Assembly (NCBI RefSeq): GCF_004011695.2
Contig: NC_082421.1
Span: 936,501-1,000,500, forward strand
Length of the DNA stretch: 64,000 bases
Reading direction: 5' to 3'
Source of the DNA: Ascochyta rabiei
Lineage: Eukaryota; Ascomycota; Dothideomycetes; Pleosporales; Didymellaceae
A model generated the notes under the pieces. That model searched no databases. It saw only the letters and a list, made by a program, of their open reading frames with translations, and was not told the DNA's origin. The position numbers and the translations under genes were made by a program. Shown here piece after piece: positions 59,666-64,000 of this stretch; position 1 is the stretch's first letter; the number at the start of each line of letters is the position of its first letter.

Positions 59666-61499
59666 ATGCTGTCGTTTCCACATTTGTCGAGCCTTTGTGC
59701 CGTTCTTTCTATTCTTCTAGGCTCAACGGAAGCTGATCTAGACAACAACACGTCTCTAACATCAATTTTCCAATCGGTAAGCTCACACGAACACGAGACA
59801 CTGTAGTTCCGCCTGATGTAATCGCTAGCGACCGGATCTACACGCTCCCATCATCAACTTCGACATTCTCAGACCAGACCTTGTCGCCCCAGGGTACATT
59901 TTCCTCGCGCCATACCGAAGCACGGACCCCGGACCCTACATCTACGACAACAATGGACAACTTGTTTGGTCGAGTGCAGGTACTCAGGGTGGCTTAACAG
60001 CCCACAACCCGCACGTGTGCGAGTATCAATGCGCAGACCACATCTGCTTTTTCCAGGGGCACCAGCACCACGGATGAGCACGCGGACATGGCGTCATCAT
60101 GGACAGAAATTACCGCGTCGTTCGAACAGTGGAGACTGTCGGCGCTGCAACCCAGATGGACATGCATGAGTTTCGATTGATTGATGGCGGCAAGCGAGCA
60201 CTGGTCACAATCTACCAGCCCCGACAATACGATTTGGGTGCCTACGGTCTCGGTCCTGGCCTTGGCTGGATTCTTGATAGCTTATTCCAAGAGATCGACG
60301 TGGAGTCGGGAGAGCTGCTTTTCGAGGGGCGTGCGCTGGACCACATTGCCCCGAGTTTCTCGTACACGTGCATCGACTGCACCGATACAAGCGGAAACGA
60401 AATGACAAGAGACACACCGTGGGATTTTTTCCACATCAATTCGATCGACAAGAATACCGACGGCGACTGCTTGATCTCTGCTCGACATGTGGGCGCGGTT
60501 TACAATATCTCAGGCGTGACCGGCCATGTGGTCTGGCAGCTCAACGGCGCAAACCCGACTTTTAAGAACGTCAACCTGCACTTCTCAAGCCAACATCATG
60601 CATTGTTTTTCAAAGAGAACGCGACACACACATTGATTAGCTTGTTTGTCAACGCAAGCAATACCTTCAACATCACGAACCAAGAGTCGCGTGGCATGCT
60701 CATTGGTATCAACCATGTAGAACACACTGCCAGTAAGCTTCAAGAGTAGTGAGCTCCAGAAGAGAAAGGCCTGCTCTCTAGCTCGCAAGGCAACATACAA
60801 ATGATGCCTGACAAGAACGTCTTCATCGGCTGGGGTGATCACGCTTACTTCTCTGAGCATCTACCAAGCGGAGAAGCTGTGATGTACGAAGAGGTAGCTC
60901 AACGGGCAAGCGATGTCATGATATATCGCAGCAATAAATATGTCTGGAAAGGGGAGCCTCTTTCCACACCAAGCATGTGGATATATTTACGTACCGGATC
61001 AGGGGCGTCAAACATAGTCTTCTATGTAAGCTGGAACGGTGCGGCAGAAGCGCGCTATTGGAACTTTTACACATCAGACTCGGCAACCGGACCTTGGGAT
61101 ATGATTGGTTCGACTAACAGGACTGGCTTTGAGACTGATTACATACTTACAGGCTCGAGGGGTTGGGCGTATGCTGAAGCGCTTGATGCTGAACGCAACC
61201 TACTGAAGCGCGGTCGATCCAGCATCGTAAAGATTTTCGTATCTTCTGATTTGATCGTATCTGGCTGCGACGATATCATGCCTCTTCGAGAAGGCGAGAA
61301 GTTCAATCAAGCGATGCCAGATATCGGCAATCGTGGGGACAATTACACCGCGGATCGAGGCGTCAACACGGTTAACTACTCTCCGGTTTCAGAATACACT
61401 ATTCGTGGGTGGCCAGACGTAATGTTGGCCATTGCAGCAGCCTTAATACTGCTCATTACGACTGGTTTTTACTTCATGCTAGGCAAGAGGAGGTTATGA
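59666..61499 (+). pseudogene. Arylsulfotransferase-family (ASST) gene with three in-frame stops
   Basis: Exon 1 (59666-59776) encodes a signal-like start (MLSFPHLSSLCAVLSILLGS). A normal 52-bp intron (59777-59828) precedes one long exon to 61499. The reading frame is unbroken over 1.7 kb except for TGA 60075, TAG 60747 and TGA 60750. Fungal ASST-like marks: RPDLHAPIINFDILRPD, VAPGYIFLAPYRSTDPGPYI, DTPWDFFHINSIDKNTDGD, LISARHVGAVYNISG, HFSSQHHALFF and VFYVSWNGAAEARYWNFY. The C-terminus has a membrane helix (VMLAIAAALILLITTGFYF) and a basic end (GKRRL). The first TGA sits in HHG-stop-ARGHG, where relatives have Trp. There are no frameshifts, so inactivation is recent or the stops are bypassed in some way. 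Confidence 0.8.
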
Positions 61500-62126
61500 G
61501 ACTCGGTGTTACAGGGCAAGATGATCTGTTGTCATTCGTCCCCGGCTTCTTGGGTGGGAGGGCTGGAGATGGAGGACAATCTGACACCAAATATCATAAA
61601 CTGGAGTCGACCGTCAGCACATGAACGATCAGGATGGCAGGACGTTGTAAATCCCATTCTGTTGTTCTCTCTATTTGCTACTACAAAGCAACAATTGATA
61701 ATTACCACGTGTCTGTTGCCAGTACGCTGCGCTTACCGCGCCCAATCTCGCGCCCGTCTTCCGATAAATGCACGTGTGGCTGGGTATACACACCACGACT
61801 TGACCCCGGATTCTAAAACAAAAGAAATAAAGACACGCAACGGGCCAAACACGACGAGTACAGCACTGGGCGATTTTGATACATACCTTTGTCGATCGAA
61901 CGCGGTCAATCGGTTTCAGGAAAGGTCCACTTGCTACTTCAGAAAGCGGCCCCACTCAGATGACGCAGCCTTGACTGCCAGCCGCGTCTTCGCAACACTG
62001 ATACGCTGGGTTATCGCTGGAGTGGAGCAACGTGGGTGAAAGCTTGTTAATACACGTCTTCTGTATCTTCTTTCCAAATTCCTTCATTTCAACAGTCAAG
62101 CTTCGCAGCTGCCGTCTTTCCCGAGC
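61500..62126. other. Intergenic region without recognised gene
   Basis: There are no frames with family resemblance. Confidence 0.4.
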
Positions 62127-62399
62127 ATGCCGTTCATTGCCTCTATCTTCTCCAGTGGTTTCCCCATGTCGTCTGAACGTTTCGACAGGTTTGTCTCGTA
62201 CATTCCCTACGCAGTCGCGTCTATACTTGTTGTTCTTTACTTCATCTTTGTCCTTCCACATATACAAGACTACGTCGTGGCCGCTTCAGGCTACATTTCT
62301 GCTGCGCAGAAAGCAGCTCATGCTCAGGAATTCCCAAAGGGTTGCTCGCCTACAACGAGATACAACCGACCTGTGTTTGAGGTATACGGTCTATACTGA
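62127..62399 (+). CDS. Small hypothetical membrane protein, 90 residues
   Basis: An ATG-initiated single-exon frame: MPFIASIFSSGFPMSSERFD followed by one long hydrophobic segment (FVSYIPYAVASILVVLYFIF) and a polar tail ending FEVYGLY. No family is recognised. It lies between two pseudogenes and could itself be a fragment of a larger gene whose other exons I cannot place. Confidence 0.35.
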   Translation: MPFIASIFSSGFPMSSERFDRFVSYIPYAVASILVVLYFIFVLPHIQDYVVAASGYISAAQKAAHAQEFPKGCSPTTRYNRPVFEVYGLY

Positions 62400-62676
62400 A
62401 GAGTGAATCTTTCGCCGCTGAAGAAGCATCCACTCGCGCATCATTCACTACAGCAAGTGGAACGTTCAAGATGATCTTGAGCAACTTCCACACCCAACAA
62501 CAAAGTACCTGTGCAGATTTGGATTCGAATGCGCGCAGGTCGCTGCATCAACGCCAGGAGTCAGCACACTATTCTCTGCCCTCTCCACGCCAACCCACAA
62601 CGCCTACCATCTCAGTCACAGAGCCCAATGGCCTCACATACAATCTGGAGAGTACCATGAGCCGACATGGCTCTAT

Positions 62677-63841
62677 ATGCCGAACAAAAGAGCTCTGGCT
62701 ATTCTAGCCCTATCACAACTCGTCGACTTTTGGCAAATGGCATCCCTCCAGTCCTACATGGTCGAACAGCTCCACTCCTTCGATATCGGCATCCCAACCG
62801 CATCCCTCTCCTATCAGACCGGCGTATTACAAGGCTCCTTCACATTTGCGCAGATCATCATATCAGTCCTCTGGGGTCGAGCTGCAGACTCTCCGCTGAT
62901 TGAATGAAGGACGGTGTTGCTCATCGGACTTTCGGGGACCAGCGTGAGCTGCATCGGCGTAGCTTTCATGGACTCGTCGTTGCATTCCTCGAAGAGACCT
63001 TAGCCACGAAGCGACAGGATCGTTGTTTCAGGGACCAAATGACCCGCATGTATCGTGGTGTTGTCACTGTTCTATTTGGACAAACCGCTCAGCGTCCCGG
63101 GGTACCATACACTGAAAAGCATAGAACAAAAAGGTACCAATTAGCAAGGCTCCCGTTCGCAAAATCTGGACTCCAAACGTACTCTGGACACTGCTGAGCG
63201 TTGCAATCTTCGACTTGCACATGGGTGCTTTCTCTGGCCTGTGGATCATCTTCCTCTCTACCCCACGCACCGCTCCCGATCAAGCATCAAGTACAAACGC
63301 AATACACTTTACGGGCGGTCTTGCCTCCTCGCCTTTTTTGCTTGGCTCATCGCTAGCCATACTCGAGATCGTGGGTTTCTTTCTCCAAGTACTGCTCTAT
63401 CCCTGGGCGAACTCGCGATTCGGGCTGATGCGATGTTTCCGCTACTCGCTGCTGTTGTTCCCTCTGGCGTACGTCCTCGCGCCATACCTCGCTTTGCTTC
63501 CATCGGCAACCGCGCCGCCTCAGCCTGCAGCCGGCGCGCTAGTTTAGCTCAGTATCCCTCTAGTAATCACGCTGCAAGTTTCTGCGCGCACATTCGCATT
63601 GCCTGCTTCGATTATCCTGGTCAACAATGCAAGCCCACACCCTAGCGTTTTAGGTACTATTCACGGTGTTGGGCAGAGTGTGAGCTCTGCGATGTGGACC
63701 TTGGGTCCAGTCGCGGGAGGGTATTGGTTTGGCCTCGGTTTGGAGAAAGGAGTGGTCGTGTTAGGGTGGTGGGCCATTGCAGGCATCAGTGCTCTTGGAT
63801 TTTTTGCAAGCCTTTGGGTAAAGAAAGGGTCAGGGTACTAA
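62677..63841 (+). pseudogene. MFS transporter pseudogene
   Basis: The pieces are in the order of a fungal major facilitator transporter: PNKRALAILALSQLVDFWQM, FDIGIPTASLSYQTGVLQGS, LWGRAADSPLIE then stop. Next comes RTVLLIGLSGTSVSCIGVAF, a deleted middle with a scrap reading VVAFLEETLATKRQ, KIWTPNVLWTLLSVAIFDLH, MGAFSGLWIIFLSTPRT, and PSVLGTIHGVGQSVSSAMWT to GSGY. Breaks: TGA 62905-62907 where Trp is expected, loss of roughly 100 residues between the first and second third, a frame change, and TAG 63545-63547. Residues around the breaks remain well conserved, so decay is fairly recent. The substrate is unknown. Confidence 0.82.
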
Positions 63842-64000
63842 GTCGTACTTGAGGAACAAGCCAAAGGTACCGAGCAAAGTAGAGGCTAAACTACGCCTAT
63901 GGTGTCTTACAAATGAACACGTCATCACCAGTTAAAAGCACTCTCTTTTCATTATTCCCGTCTATCGATACTCTGCAGCTTTCAAAGCTTAACACTATGC
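63842..64000. other. Window end, no gene seen
   Basis: Short 3' flank of the MFS pseudogene. Confidence 0.4.

Overview
The window is nuclear DNA of a filamentous ascomycete (Pezizomycotina, most likely a Dothideomycete; the species is not determined). The reasons are: short 47-125 bp introns with GTRNGT donors, CTRAC branch sites and YAG acceptors; fungus-specific gene families (POM152, ApsB/Mto1, BLI-3, SQS1, RPA34.5, Spt10); an H2A ending in SQEL; and transposons degraded by C-to-T/G-to-A mutation of the RIP type. Exon boundaries given here were worked out by hand from splice motifs and reading-frame continuity.

Layout. 0-4.2 kb: 3' end of a GT90 glycosyltransferase, a BLI-3-like flavin-fold protein, and an unusual open reading frame joining a FAR1-like zinc DNA-binding region to an SMP-30/gluconolactonase propeller. 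4.2-8 kb: divergent GRC3 (rRNA-processing polynucleotide kinase) and RPA34.5 (RNA polymerase I subunit). 8.8-15.8 kb: an ApsB/Mto1 microtubule-organising protein and an unknown coiled-coil protein. 16.3-23.3 kb: Spt10-like histone-gene regulator, secreted GH20 hexosaminidase, and a GT8 glycosyltransferase with a minisatellite inside its intron. 23.6-30.3 kb: divergent nucleoporins NUP42/Amo1-like and POM152. 30.5-38.1 kb: F-box/YccV protein, Sec14-like lipid-transfer protein, a broken sugar transporter, a small membrane protein and an unknown 166-residue protein.

38.7-42.6 kb is a gene-free AT-rich block. It consists of two related pogo/Fot-type transposons, 1864 and 1863 bp, one inserted in the other in opposite orientation at a TA site, both heavily RIP-mutated. 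Two probably frameshifted genes (F-box type, MYND type) follow. 46-57 kb is again dense housekeeping sequence: KGD2 and a complex I LYR subunit (divergent), histones H2A and H2B (divergent), ATG4 and SQS1. 57-64 kb is a decaying segment with a MITE-like inverted-repeat element, an arylsulfotransferase-family pseudogene and an MFS-transporter pseudogene.

How the genes relate. Four divergent promoters each join genes of one process: rRNA synthesis/processing, nuclear pore, mitochondrial energy metabolism and nucleosome core. The Spt10-like regulator lies about 33 kb from the H2A/H2B pair that its yeast relative would be expected to control. There is no secondary-metabolite cluster, CRISPR array, or tRNA/rRNA gene that I could recognise.
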